This document shows positions 35,983 to 47,855 of a DNA stretch of 64,000 nucleotides, one piece after another (position 1 is the stretch's first letter; every line of letters starts with the position of its first letter). A model generated the notes under the pieces. The model had not been told where the DNA came from, did no database searches, and saw nothing but the letters and a program-made list of their open reading frames with translations. Source of the stretch: Oreohelix idahoensis. Lineage: Eukaryota; Mollusca; Gastropoda; Stylommatophora; Oreohelicidae. The stretch spans positions 158,932 to 222,931 of the forward strand of contig JAMPIV010017546.1 of NCBI GenBank assembly GCA_024509875.1. Reading direction: 5' to 3'. The translations under genes were made by a program, and so were the position numbers.

Positions 35983-36346
35983 GCATTTGATGATTGTCAG
36001 TTTTCATTTGTGAATTAGTTGTTTAAATGTTAGTATATGTATCATGTTGCTGAATGTAGCTTTGACCATTCCTATTCTCTTCATGATTTCTGTTTCACAT
36101 CTGCCATCTTCTGTTATTATATGACCAAGATATGCGAAACTCTTGACTTGTTCCAGGATTTTCTCATTTATTCCTAACTTTAGCGTTTGCTAATTAGTAA
36201 CATAAAGTGAAAATGCTCCAGCGTAGATAAAGAAGTACTTTTAAGACTATATCCAGTTATTTTCTCCCGTGAGGGTTACGCCGGTAAGACTAAATTCTTA
36301 TAAGGGGTACACGATTTGTGTAAGTTTGAGAAACACTGTCCTAGGA

Positions 36347-36874
36347 CAACACAGTGTCCTAATTTGCTTAGCGTGGTTCTATTGTGGGCTTTGCTTTCAG
36401 AGCTAACTAAGGGCTCATTTGTCGTTTTTTTTTTTTTTTAAAGCCATGAAAAATTGATGACAAGAATTTTTGTAAATATAACTCGACAAGGACAAAGAAA
36501 ATATGATCACAATGCGACAATTATTCTATTGAATTTCTGGTCTTTTAATTCAAGTCAAAATTTTATGTGGATGCACAATTACTTCCAATCCACCTTATCG
36601 TTCACACACAGGGAGATAATTACATGAAAATACGGCAGTGAATTTGACTCCCTCGGGAGTTATTTCTATTGATTCGCTGTAAGTAGCCCTCACCCGCCGT
36701 CTTTGGACTTTTCCTTTGTTTAGTCCTTAGATTTTTTTATTGTTTGAACCTTACTGCTACGGTCTTTGAAATCTAACAGAAAAATAGCCCTTAGTTGTTA
36801 TTCATAACCCTTTAACTACCAATGGAGCATAGGATTTCAACAAAATAACGTCAAGCCTGCTTGTCTGTGCTATT
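36347..36874. other. Spacer, no gene
   Basis: AT-rich DNA with a T run at 36425-36439. Nothing recognised. Confidence 0.5.
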
Positions 36875-37235
36875 CATTCATTGCGTTCTCTATACTTTTT
36901 ATATTCTGTCTCCATTGTTCTTCTTCATGTGTATTAAGGTGTCTCTTATCTTTTTGTCCTAGGGATTTAAAAAACCAGGGATGTCTTGAAGTGCTACCTG
37001 CTGGTTCTCTCACTAAGTGTTCTATCCAACGCCAGTCTTTTCCTAACCTCTTGCTTCACTGGTGTATGTCACTGGTTTGTTTCATTAGTTCCCTGTTGGT
37101 TACCTTGTAAGACACCTGCAAGCCTTCCTTTTTTGTGTGCAAGCACCCATTTATGAAAATCTATAACCTCTTTATTATCGTTTTTGTTGTTCGCCATAAT
37201 TCAGAGCGATACATTGACTGACTTGATATTTGAAT
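36875..37235 (-). pseudogene. RTE-like LINE, C-terminal fragment
   Basis: The minus strand reads YRSELWRTTK, then WRWIEHLVREPAG and EEEQWRQNIKS, the usual YGAECWR, WxWIGHxxRKP and TWRR blocks at the end of RTE-like proteins, with stops and shifts between them. Confidence 0.6.
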
Positions 37236-37539
37236 TGAAGATTCCATATTTTTAAAACTGTCTTTTGATTTCTATATATATCATGACGCAATACTTCTTG
37301 CACTTTGTTCTTACTGTGATGTCACTGTCTGTTTTTCTATATTGCTGCCAATTAACAAGGTGTTTCAAAATTATGTGTACACACTTTAATATTTTATATT
37401 TCATGAACAACATTTACCATTTTAATTTTCTTGACCACATTTTACAACAAAGAGATTGCCAATTTTGAAGTGATTTTGTTTTATTTTTCAGATACATTAC
37501 CAAATGACGGAGAATGCTCATTTGGCAAGAAAACGAAGA

Positions 37540-37950
37540 TGCTGTACACCACCCCACTAATGTCCAGTCTTGAAGTATGGATGCGAGTCATGGGCAATGA
37601 CTACAACCTACAAAAATCAAATCCAAACCTCAGAAATGAGGTATCTGAGGAAGGTGGTTGAAGTAAGAAGAAGAGACATGGTCCACATCCAGACGATACG
37701 CCAAGGCCTAAAAACCCAACCCCTGCAGACCCAAGTAGAACAGTCCTAACTAAGATAGTTTTGCCATGTCTGTAGAATGGGAGAAGATAGTCTGCCAAGG
37801 TAGGCATGTAAGGCTATGAGCCAGGGATCCAGACCTCCAGGACGACCCAGTGTCCACTGGGAGGACATCATTAGACAGTCTCTGAAGGACCGAGGACTAG
37901 AATGGAACCAGGAAGACATTATTAGCGATAAGTTTGTGAAGGTGTGAGTT
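37540..37950 (+). pseudogene. LINE C-terminal fragment
   Basis: Reading in shifting frames gives YGCESWAMTTTYKNQIQTSE, MRYLRKVVEVRRRDM, CHVCRMGED and RPPGRPSVHWEDIIRQSLK, then DRGLEWNQ. This is the conserved end of a LINE reverse transcriptase. Several frameshifts. Confidence 0.72.
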
Positions 37951-39665
37951 TTTAAATAAGACAGGCGAAACGGAAGAAGCAAGACCTTATATGGTTACAG
38001 AGTTTGAAAATCACATCTTACGTTGTCATGATGTAATGTTCTACATGAAAGATGAGGGTAGTGGAGAAACCCATACCAAAATCAGACACTTATTTGCAAT
38101 TGGTTTGGCATTTGAGATGCTAAAATAGACTTACTTCGATTTGGACTTCTCTAAGTAGCAACCTGGGTGTGTTGTGGCCATTGTTATCTCCTCCATGCTG
38201 GCTTGCCATGCTTATATTTTTCTATGTCCCGACTAACCTCAAGTGCATTACATACTTTGTTACCTCGCTTCTTGAACCGTTGATCTTGTCAGATTCTTCT
38301 GTCTCACTTACTGCTTGTATTCTTATAAAACCTTGGAAGTCCATAACTGCCGACCTTCGATGCAAAGATGGCCGTCGAAATGAGCAGATCAGGTTGGTGT
38401 TTCTTCTTTGCACTTTTGCCAGTGACGCATTGGCAAGAAGGAAATACTGTAAGGATCTTCTTGTTATAAGTACCAGTAGGCGTAGGTAATCATGCCTTTC
38501 CAGAACTTCCTAACCCAGGGCTTTTTGTTAGTTCTACTATTCACTTTAATTATATCTTTTCATTGAAGCGGCATCGGATATTTCAGTCTGAGGGTTGCAT
38601 GATTGTTTTTATTTATTGTATGCATTTAATTTAGTTATTCCTTTCTTTATCTTGCAAGTCTGTCCATGACGAAGAACTTACCGCTTTAACATATGAATTT
38701 TCTATTTCCTGTCTCCTAATACAGACGCACTATCCACAATGTTGTTCACATCTTTCCATGCCATGATGTCCAGCTTACCACTATGTTCTCTTCTTTAAAA
38801 ATAAAAAAAGAACATTCATTACAGTGTGTTGTAATACATTAGAAAATTAAACTTAAAGCTTGGTTACAAACTCATTCACAAACAGCGATTTACGATCATC
38901 TTGGCGAGTCCATTGAAGAATCTTTGTGTAGCACACGTTCAAAAACGGGGCTCTGTTTATATCCATCTCTTTTCTCTTTTCCCATTACCCCCGACCCCTA
39001 ATAAAACTGTATAGTTTATGTAGTTCTAATCTCTCTCTGTCCAGACTTATTTGTATTCTCGAAGCGTATCCCTTTCCTTTGAATTATCCAGGCTGTCACT
39101 GTACTTTCCTTTCTTTTTATCACCGTCTTCCCTCATTCTATCTTTCTATCACGTTCTACGTCTCAATTGAGTCAGTCCGTGATTTTCTCTTTGCGTCATT
39201 AGCACGTTCCACCGGACAACAGTGTCAAATAATCCTCACACCAAATTACCAGCCCACCAAGTGCCGATTACCTAGGATATCCCGAACTCACATATTCCTT
39301 GATTGTTCACAGCCGTGCCTGGTCACTGTTGTCAGGTTGGTCGTGTCTCCCAACCTGGAACATTTCGCGTTCTTTGCATTTAAATATTAAAAGTTACACC
39401 GAATGCCCTAACAACAAATGTTAATATGAACTGTCACTGTCAGCAGTAATCAATTGCAAATAACGATAGGTATTTCACTATAACACAGGTTTTTTTTTGT
39501 TTGTTTTAATTTCTTTTATAGTTTATTGTTTTCGTTTATTCAAATACATATATTTTGAGTATGTGTGTATAATAGTTTGAGCTTATGAAACAAGGAACAT
39601 TATTCCCACAAATCAAAACGCTCCATATTGCTTGCATAATGACGTCATAGAAAAATGAGGCTTTA
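37951..39665. other. Spacer, no gene recognised
   Basis: Frames at 38169-38489 and 39079-39390 (about 105 codons each) show no motif and no splice context that I could defend. Confidence 0.45.
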
Positions 39666-39673
39666 GTATAGAG
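39666..39673. repeat. hAT target-site duplication, left
   Basis: GTATAGAG, repeated exactly at 41817-41824. Confidence 0.93.
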
Positions 39674-39901
39674 CAGAGGTGGCCAAACTACGGCCCGCGG
39701 GCCAGATCCGGCCCGCCAACCAGTTTTGACCGGCCCGCCAACCTGTTTTGGCCGGCCTCTTATTGTTGATTGAAAATTACAGTATACTCCGACCACTGTG
39801 CTGAAAAAAATATTACAAAATAGCACGCACAGGCACCAGAAACAAAACCAAAAAGACCCAAAATGTACGATTAACATCTCCCTACCTCCCACAACACCAC
39901 C

Positions 39902-39903
<2 letters not shown>

Positions 39904-39948
<45 letters not shown>
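39904..39948. repeat. CT microsatellite inside the hAT element
   Basis: About 22 CT units upstream of the transposase. Confidence 0.95.
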
Positions 39949-39951
<3 letters not shown>

Positions 39952-40302
39952 TACCAATTGAGCTCTACTAGTTAGTGCCAACAAAACGGAAATGATAACG
40001 TCAAATCTCTGATCGTGCACGTGGACAGGCGAAGACAGTGTCGGTACCTACTTTGATAATGAGAAGCTGAAAGCAATGACAGATCTTTTCTGCGGTCGGA
40101 AGTCTCTGAGATCCAATGATGTTGCTTTGTCTTTAGCATCAGTATGGGAAGGTGATCGTGGGAGTGGGGGTGGATGGTAGGTAGATTTCTATAGGAAGAA
40201 GTTGAGGTGCACAGTTGGTCTTGTGAAGTGTGTTAAGTATAAATCAGCCAGTGACACTTCTGGGCTTGTAGCTGTTCATGTATAAGAGTTTGCATTTGTA
40301 AA

Positions 40303-41540
40303 AATGTTTTCTAAGTATAGAAAAGTGGACAGTGAAAATCGCGCATTTAAACCAGAACGGGAGTTCGATTATTTGTTCATTCTCAATAAGGATAATAAAC
40401 CTCAGTGCTTAGTTTGAGCCAAAGTGTTAGCCTTTGTGAAGGAATATACGTCACTACATCACAAATCATCAGAAAAACAACGACGAGCATAGCAGCGAGT
40501 CGAGAAAGCTTGTGATTGAACAACTCAAGAAAAAACTGAATCAGCAAAAGAGTATATTTAGTCATGTAAATAAGATTCAGGAATCATCGCTCATGGCGTC
40601 CTATGTGATTAGTTATGAGCTTGCAAAAGCAAAAAAGCCATTTACTAATGGAGAGTTTGTGAAAAAGTGTGCAGTTCAAATGGCAGAAGCGTTCAATGAA
40701 GAAAAAGTAGTAAAAGAATTTCAAAATGTACCTCTTTCAAAACAAAACGTAGCTAAGAGAACAGAAGATATTAGTTTGCATTTGTCCCAGAACTTGAAAT
40801 CTTTAATTGAAAATTGTCCATACTTTTCACTGGCGATTGATGAAAGTACAGACATCACAGACACTAGCCAGCTTCTTATTTTTGTTAAAGTGATCCAGGA
40901 AGACTTTACTGTTTCTGAAGAATTACTGATAGTTTGCTCTTTGCGTGGTACAAGTAAAGGGGATGACATATTTTCTGCAGTTCAAAATGCCATGGAAGAA
41001 TATGGTGGGTTTGAAAAATACTCTGCTGTGTGTACCGATGGTTGCAAAGCTATGGTTGGGAAAAATACTGGTTTTGTTGGACTTTTGAAGCAAAATAAAA
41101 TTGACGTGCCCACATTATATTGCATAGTTCACCAAGAGGCCCTTTGTGCAAAATCCATAAACCTAAATGACACTATGGCTACCGTAGTGAAAATAACGAA
41201 TTTGATCAGAGGAGGACACAGCTCTCTAACTCACATGAAGTTCCTTGCATTTTTAGAAGAAGTGGATTCTGTTTACGGTGATCTCCTGCTTCATGCTGAG
41301 GTGAGATCGCTTAGTCGAGGAAAATGTAAGATTTTGTGAACTCAAGGATGAAATATATGACTTCCTGCGAGACAACTTAACATGTTCAGTTGATCTTCAA
41401 AATAAACTCAAAGATATTCATTTCATTCAGCACTTGGCATTTCTCACAGATATAACACAACATTTGAATGTACTGAATTTGCAGTTACAAGGAAAAAGCC
41501 ACACTCTTCACAATGAAATAACACACAAATGTATGTTTGA
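40303..41540 (+). pseudogene. hAT transposase, GTF2IRD2-like, damaged
   Basis: The N-terminus (RKVDSENRAFKPEREFDYLF) is a BED-finger-type start, stopped at a TGA near 40417 where a cysteine is expected (CLV-stop-AKV). The main frame 40512-41339 has ELAKAKKPFTNGEFVKKCA, the catalytic-region FSLAIDESTDITDTSQLLIF, YSAVCTDGCKAMVGKNTGF and CIVHQEALCAK. A one-base change near 41325 (SRGKC) shifts the frame, which continues RFCELKDEIYDFL and LAFLTDITQHLNVLNLQLQG to about 41500. The C-terminal hAT dimerisation region is missing, so the element is non-autonomous. Similar proteins are annotated as GTF2I repeat domain-containing protein 2-like in many animals. Confidence 0.9.
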
Positions 41541-41824
41541 AATAAATAATTACATGTCATATTACAAATTACAAAACAAATTAAAACAACAGATTCATTA
41601 TATTCTCTTTTTACAGTAATTTCAGTCCGAAGACTGGTATACATGTCTTGGCAGAGGTGCAGTACAGTAGTTTGCCGTGATTTCTGTACGTGGTTCATTA
41701 TATCTGTAAAACTAAATCTCAGAACGTTATTTTTTAAGGATTTTATAGGTCTGGCCCTCTGGTGTTACCCTTTACCATAATCTGGCCCCCGGCCAACCTT
41801 AGCTTGGCCACCACTGGTATAGAG

Positions 41825-42309
41825 GCTCCAGATTGGTCGTGACTCAAAAGCGTCATTCAGTCATTGCCTATGTACCTCCTCTGGGGTATACGTCATCAGC
41901 ATTGCGCCATCGTCTCAGTCTGTTCATGGTTTCTTTATCCATCTTACGTCTGTAATTCAACTGATGTATCCATGCGCCTTTCTAGTTCCCTGTATGTGTC
42001 TTATCCTGTGTATTCCAGAATAATAGATTGCTTTACAATGCTACCAGCTGATATCTCAACGTACCGCCTTTCCAGATTGTTAAATTTTGCCAGGGCAGCG
42101 GCCTTATGGCCTACTCTTTACGATTTCCAACTACTTTGGGATTTTTAACGTGCGGAACTTGCACACGGGACTTCCTATTTTTTTCGCCCTCATCTGAGAA
42201 GGCAAGGCATCCGATCTCACTACCCAGGATACCGGAAAAAGGGGGGGGGGGGGTATGACATCCTTAGGACCACTGGTTCTGAAAAAAAAGAATTCCATAA
42301 ATTATATTC
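41825..42309. other. Spacer with G homopolymer
   Basis: The hAT right duplication precedes this spacer. No gene recognised. A run of 13 G lies at 42241-42253. Confidence 0.5.
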
Positions 42310-42385
42310 CCTGTACTGGGAATCGAACCCGGTATCTTTAGAATACGATGCGGATGCCACACCTCTAAGCCACTCCGACACCCTA
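42310..42385 (-). repeat. tRNA-like sequence with both pol III boxes
   Basis: The minus strand has an A-box TGGCTTAGAGG matching TRGYNNARNNG and a perfect B-box GGTTCGATTCC (42319-42329) at tRNA-like spacing. A possible anticodon arm GTATTCTAAAGATAC would give UAA, but the acceptor ends do not pair and there is no long variable arm as in tRNA-Leu. It is most likely the head of a SINE or a tRNA pseudogene. Confidence 0.6.
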
Positions 42386-42664
42386 ATTTAAAAATTAGAA
42401 ACCTACCCACCACAAAAATAAATATTTATAGAATGTATGATTCCTATGTACAGACATCGAGATTCTCGCCGGTGCTACGGAGTTGGTGCACTGTGCTGAG
42501 ATCCTCCTTGTGTGATAAGGGTGGAGATCGGAGCACTGATGGAGTTGTCCGTGTGAAATGAAGATAGATCTTAAAACCGAACAAAAAACGGCCTTTCCAA
42601 CGTCATTATTGACCCTCACCTCACCTTCCAGTGTCCAGTTTTGTCCACCAGTTTAACATCTGTC

Positions 42665-43025
42665 AAATGTAATATTTTATACCTCTACACCTCACGGTAG
42701 AAGGGGAACGACTAAGTAAGTAAGTAAATGTAATATTTTATACCTCTACACCTCACGGTAGAAGGGGAACGACTAAGTAAGTAAGTAAATGTAATATTTT
42801 ATACCTCTACACCTCACGGTAGAACCTGTAAGCTAAAGTGTAAGTAAATGTAATATTTTTTTATACTCTCTACAAGTACGGTGGGTAAGTAAATGTAATA
42901 TTTTATACCTCTACAACGACTAAGTAAGTAAGTAAGTACAGTTTATTTATACCTCTACACCTCACGGTAGAAGGGGAACGACTAAGTAAGTAAGTAAATG
43001 TAATATTTTATACCTCTACACCTGT
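42665..43025. repeat. 61-bp minisatellite
   Basis: About six units of AAATGTAATATTTTATACCT..., the first three exactly 61 bp apart (42665, 42726, 42787), later ones partly deleted. Each ends in a GTAA-rich stretch (ACTAAGTAAGTAAGTA). Confidence 0.93.
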
Positions 43026-43944
43026 AGCGTTATAGCCAATGCATCCAGACGGGTTTGACTAGTAACATGCTCTGAAGGTAAAAGTGAGTGGCACCTGTAG
43101 GAACTGAATACAGGAGAGATGATACCACCCACAGTTCATGAAGTTGAATGAGCTTGTCGAAAGTGTTGCTCTCAAATTATTATTTTTTTTCCACGTTACT
43201 TTCCAGTAATGTAACAAAATTAATAATAAATATGCGACCTGGAGTACACAAACGAGCACTTTCGCGGACAGAAACTTACCAGACCTAGCGACATTTTCAC
43301 TCCGTGGTGAATTTAATCTTTCTAATACTCAGACATTTGGACGACAGCTAAAAATTGAATCGTAGATCTAGTTGCAGTTTGATCGGTTTTTGCAGATACT
43401 GTTATTGATACAACTACACATCGATCCAGTCATCATCATCATCATCATCTCCTTTTTCACTCTGTATGGAGCATGAAGCAACTATAGATGACCTCAGAGG
43501 AACGAATGAACGATCTTTATTTTCAAAGGGTTGACAATTGAGCACACAGGCTCTTCTGGCTTTCTGCCCTTCCTTTCTCTCACCTTTCATACTGAATTCA
43601 TTTATTCCCATATGCATTTTACACATCAATGTCAAGGAATTGAACGTTGTAAAGTAAAATAAAATAGCACACTCATATTAACATTAACTACTTATAAACA
43701 TGACATAAAATATGTTGAAAAGTACAAACATCGTCATTAGAACCTACAGTTAATATTATAAGAAAAGATAATCCCATTAGGGGGGCATGTAATCAGAATT
43801 CATAAAGTATTAAAAAAGTCTATGATTGTAAGAATAATGATTGAGGTTGTTTCTTAGGTTATGTGGAAGTCAATTCCAACTATTAGCAGCAGAGTACACA
43901 AAGCTTGTCTTGAATAGGTCAAGCCTAGGATTTGGCACTTGCAA
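43026..43944. other. Spacer, no gene
   Basis: Contains an ATC/CAT run at 43430-43449 that may be the inverted tail of another TGA-tailed LINE. No coding region supported. Confidence 0.5.
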
Positions 43945-43953
43945 TTTGTTAAA

Positions 43954-45049
43954 AGTATGTACATGTGCTTCATTGACTATAAGAAAGCTTTTGACAGAGT
44001 CCATCATGAGAAAATAATTGAATGCCTCGAAGACATAGGTATTGATGGAAAAGATATAAGAATACTCAGTAACCTTTATTGGGAGCAAACTGCCACTGTA
44101 AGATCTGGAAGGAATTATTCACCATACATAGACATAAAAAGAGGTGTCAGACAAGGTTGTGTGCTGTCCCCCTGCCTATTTAATGTATACACCGAAAAAT
44201 TTTTCAAACAGATACAGGAAATACCAGGACTGAACATCAGTGGAAGGTCAATAAACAACCTTAGATATGCAGATGATACCGTGTTGTTAGCTGAAAGCGA
44301 ACAGGAGTTACAAGAACTAGTGAAGCAAGTGAACGGTATAAGTCATGAATATGGACTCGACATTAATATTGGGAAAACAAAAACTATGATAATTAGCAAA
44401 ACAGACGATAAGTCCACATTAAAGATAAGCGTAAATGGAAAAATCCTGGAACAAGTCAAGAGCTACGTATATCTTGGTCATATAATAACAGAAGATGGCA
44501 GATGTGAAACAGAAATCAAGAAGAGAATAGGAATGGCCAAAACTACATTCAACAACATGAAACATATACTGACATCTAAACAGTTATCTCACAAATTAAA
44601 ACTGAGAATCATAAAGTATTATATATATTCTGCATTTCTGTATGGTGTAGAAACATGGACGATGAATAAGCATTTGGAAGAAAGAATTGAGGCTCTTGAA
44701 ATTTGGATATATAGAAGAATGGGGCGTATCTCATGGAAAGAGAAGAAAACAAATAAGGAGGTCCTAGACAATCTAGGTATGAAAAGAGAACTAATGAGGG
44801 AGATCAAAGTTCGGCAGCTAAAATACTTTGGTCACATAAAAAGGCATAACACCTTGCAGAAGACCATAATAGAAGGGAGAGGTGAAGGCAAACGTGCAAG
44901 GGGAAGACATCGCTATAAGTGGGAAGATAACATCAAGAGATGGACAGGAAAGAGTCTATCAGAGTGCACCACCAAGACAAGAGACAGAAGACGTTGGAAA
45001 TCCATTACAGCCAACCTTTGTTGTGGAAATGACAGCTGATGATGATGAC
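43954..45049 (+). mobile_element. 5'-truncated LINE with TGA tail
   Basis: Flanked by TTTGTTAAA (43945-43953 and 45050-45058). It begins within RT and ends in a GATGATGATGA tail. The reading frame is intact through the whole retained part, so the copy is young. Confidence 0.88.
43955..45039 (+). CDS. LINE reverse transcriptase, C-terminal part (about 360 codons)
   Basis: An ATG at 43939 is in frame, but residues before about 43954 come from the target site; the true protein is truncated at its 5' end. Visible RT blocks are CFIDYKKAFDRVHHEKI (catalytic aspartate block), GVRQGCVLSPCLFNVYTE, the catalytic LRYADDTVLLA, and YLGHIITEDGRCETEIKKR. A C-terminal YGVETWTM, YRRMGRISWKEKK and KYFGHIKRH series follows, as in RTE/Jockey-like proteins. 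It lacks the endonuclease and RT N-terminus, so it cannot work alone. The clade is not assigned. Confidence 0.92.
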
Positions 45050-45058
45050 TTTGTTAAA

Positions 45059-46610
45059 GCGTTGACTACGTCTTTTATTGTATGTGAACATTGGCCACAG
45101 ATGTGCCCATTCCAGAGGAAGACTATTCCAAAGCTCAAATTCTTGTAACGGTGTATTCTTTCGCAATTTTTTTTTTTGCGTGACGAATTTGCCAGGCTCA
45201 TGCACAATTTAATATTAGTTGCCTTTTACGACATGCGTGAAACAGCAGTAATCCAATTATTTATGTGTCCCTTTGGTCCAGTGGTGAACGTAATTGTAAA
45301 ATGCTGTTTTGTGGGTAAGGTCGAGTCGTGCCTGGACAGTTCAGTGTTGCGGTGTATTTAGGTCAGCAGCGTGAGGCGCTGCCAGGGTGTAGTGCAGACA
45401 CTCACACATAAAACAGCATACATGTTGTTCAGGAGCGTAGTACTCGTAGTAGGATGTGGTAGAGAGTAAAGGTGTGTGTGTAGGAAACAGCAGATCGTGA
45501 ACACGAAGTCGTATAGGCTCTTATTCATCTACACACCAAACTCACTCCACCACAAGTAGAAGTCATAGACGTGGATAATACCGATGACTTTTCTTCAACA
45601 TTTATTACGGCAACAGTACGCTGACAGACGACACAGTCAATAGCACAAAGGATCATGGACATTTCATGTGTGGTAATGATTATAAACATCAAGCATCATA
45701 AATCTTGCATAGCTCATGTATAAGATGCGAGTAGAGATCGCTTGACAATTTACGTTCGTTCGTACTGTAGCTCAAGGCCCCTGACTAAACGCGTCAGGTA
45801 GTTCTTTAACAAATATCCCGCACGATAAAGGCGGTTCCAGTTGCTTAATATCAAAGTCTATGAACTTGTTTAATGAAAGTCAAGACTTCATCTGGCTTCA
45901 CACGCCAGACACTTCTTCTTCTGCTCAAAGATATCGGCCGTAATATCGGGCCTCTATAATAATGTGAACAACTGTGTATTCTTCATAGGCAGGCATAATC
46001 ATCCATGCCGAAACATACCGCTAACATGCGGTTTTCATAATAATCTCTCTTCACTGGGCTTCTGTAATATAGTTAGACGAATAGTCTTAGTTGGCTACCT
46101 CGAGCACACATAATAGACTCTGTATCTCAAAGAACTGTGAGCTCTACTCACAGGTCACCACAAAATGATCTGCAACTTAGGCATAATAATTAAGTTTCTT
46201 TTACCTTTGACAGAATCCGAGAAATACACAGATAACAACTGTCGTCATTCTTGACGAACAGAATAACTCTGGGGAGAATCACTAACATCACAGTCACACT
46301 GGAGACTATCTTTCCCCCAGATAATGCAGAGAAGTACAACGGACAGACTAGTCCGGTCAGAACCCAGTTCATCACTCCCTGACGGAAGTCTCTCCCTTTC
46401 GCGCTCAAAAAACTTGCGCATGCATAGACAGAACAGATCTGAGAACAGCTAACCCCCGACTTAAGACAGGTCAACACAATGAATAAAACAAAGGGAAGAT
46501 AACCCCCAATCAACCTGCCCCAGGGAGTTAACATACAGTTCTCTACCTTAGATCATCAAAAAATATTAAATAGATTTACGTCTTATGAAACCGTCAAAAA
46601 CGACAGCAAC
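45059..46610. other. Spacer with tRNA-like segment, no gene supported
   Basis: A hydrophobic 114-codon minus-strand frame (46190-46534) is seen but has no motif or context. The tRNA-like segment at 45263-45345 is listed separately. Confidence 0.45.
45263..45345 (+). repeat. tRNA-like sequence, probable seed of the 43-bp satellite
   Basis: TGGTCCAGTGG matches the A-box TRGYNNARNNG, and GGTCGAGTC resembles a B-box about 45 bases on. The stretch TTTGGTCCAGTGGTGAACGT is identical to the satellite monomer at 46611-47855. Confidence 0.55.
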
Positions 46611-47855
46611 AGTAATGTTACTGATTCATGCCACACTTTGGCCCAGTGGTGAACGTAGTGTTACTGATTCATGCCACACTTTGGTCCAGTGGTGAACGTA
46701 GTGTTACTGATTCATGCCACACTTTGGTCCAGTGGTGAACGTAGTGTTACTGATTCATGCCACACTTTGGTCCAGTGGTGAACGTAGTGTTAATGATTCA
46801 TGCCACACTTTGGCCCAATGGTGAACGTAATATTACTGATTCATGCCACACTTTGGTCCAGTGGTGAACGTCGTGTTACTGATTCATGCCACACTTTGGC
46901 CCAATGGTGAACGTAGTGTTACTGATTCATGTCACACTTTGGCCCAATGGTGAACGTAGTGTTACTGATTCATGCCACACTTTGGTCCAGTGGTGAACGT
47001 AGTGTTATTGATTCATGCCACACTTTGGCCCAGTGGTGAACGTCTTGTTACTGATTCATGCCACACTTTGTCCCAGTGGTGAACGTCGTGTTACTGATTC
47101 ATGCCACACTTTGTCCCAGTGGTGAACGTAGTGTTACTGATTCATGCCACACTTTGGCCCAGTGGTGAACGTCGTGTTACTGATTCATGCCACACTTTGA
47201 CCCAGTGGTGAACGTCTTGTTACTGATTCATGCGACACTTTGGCCCAGTGGTGAACGTAGTGTTACTGATTCATGGTCACACTTTGGCCCAATGGTGAAC
47301 GTAGTGTTACTGATTCATGGCCACACTTTGGCCCAGTGGTGAACGTAGTAATACTGATTCATGGCCATACTTTGTCCCAATGATGAACGTAGTGTTACTG
47401 ATTCATGCCACACTTTGAGCCCAGTGGTGAACGTAGTGTTACTGATTCATGCAACACTTTGGCCCAGTGGTGAACGTAGTGTTACTGATTCATTCCACAC
47501 TTTGGCCCAAAGGTGAACGTTGTGTTACTGATTCGTGGCCACACTTTGGCCCAATGGTGAACGTAATGTTACTGATTCATGGCCACGCTTTGGCCCAATG
47601 ATGAACGTAGTGTTACTGATTCATGGCCACACTTTGGCCCAATGGTGAACGTAGTGTTACTGATTCATGCAACACTTTGGCCCAGTGGTGAACGTAATGT
47701 TATTGATTCATGCCACACTTTGTCCCAGTGGTGAACGTAGTGTTACTGATTCATGCCACACTTTGGCCCAATGGTGAACGTTGTGTTACTGATTCATGGC
47801 CACACTTTGGTCCAGTGGTGAACGTAATGTTACTGATTCATGCCACACTTTGGTT
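46611..47855. repeat. 43-bp satellite array carrying an A-box in each unit
   Basis: About 29 tandem units of 43-45 bp, each with TTACTGATTCATGCCACACT followed by TTGGCCCAGTGGTGAACGTA (T or C variant). The TGGCCCAGTGG or TGGTCCAGTGG part fits the pol III A-box in most units. Extra bases (CATGGCCACAC) make some units 44 bp, mostly in the second half, so subfamilies are arranged in blocks. Confidence 0.95.

Larger units (their letters stand above)
39674..41816 (+). mobile_element. hAT DNA transposon, GTF2IRD2/ZBED-like
   Basis: 2143-bp element with terminal inverted repeats (CAGAGGTGGCCAAACTA; inverted right end CAGTGGTGGCCAAGCTA) and a perfect 8-bp duplication GTATAGAG, the hAT signature. Just inside the left end is the GC-rich CGGCCCGCGGGCCAGATCCG block known from many animal hAT ends. 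It carries one damaged transposase gene. A CT microsatellite lies at 39904-39948. Confidence 0.95.

Noticed and set aside
42310..42385. A functional tRNA-Leu (UAA) gene
   Set aside because: Acceptor ends do not pair, the anticodon stem has a mismatch and there is no long variable arm.
46190..46534. 114-codon minus-strand frame as a membrane protein
   Set aside because: Hydrophobic but without family motif, homologous copy or transcript signals.
46611..47855. CRISPR-like array
   Set aside because: Units are contiguous with no unique spacers, and the sequence is clearly eukaryotic.
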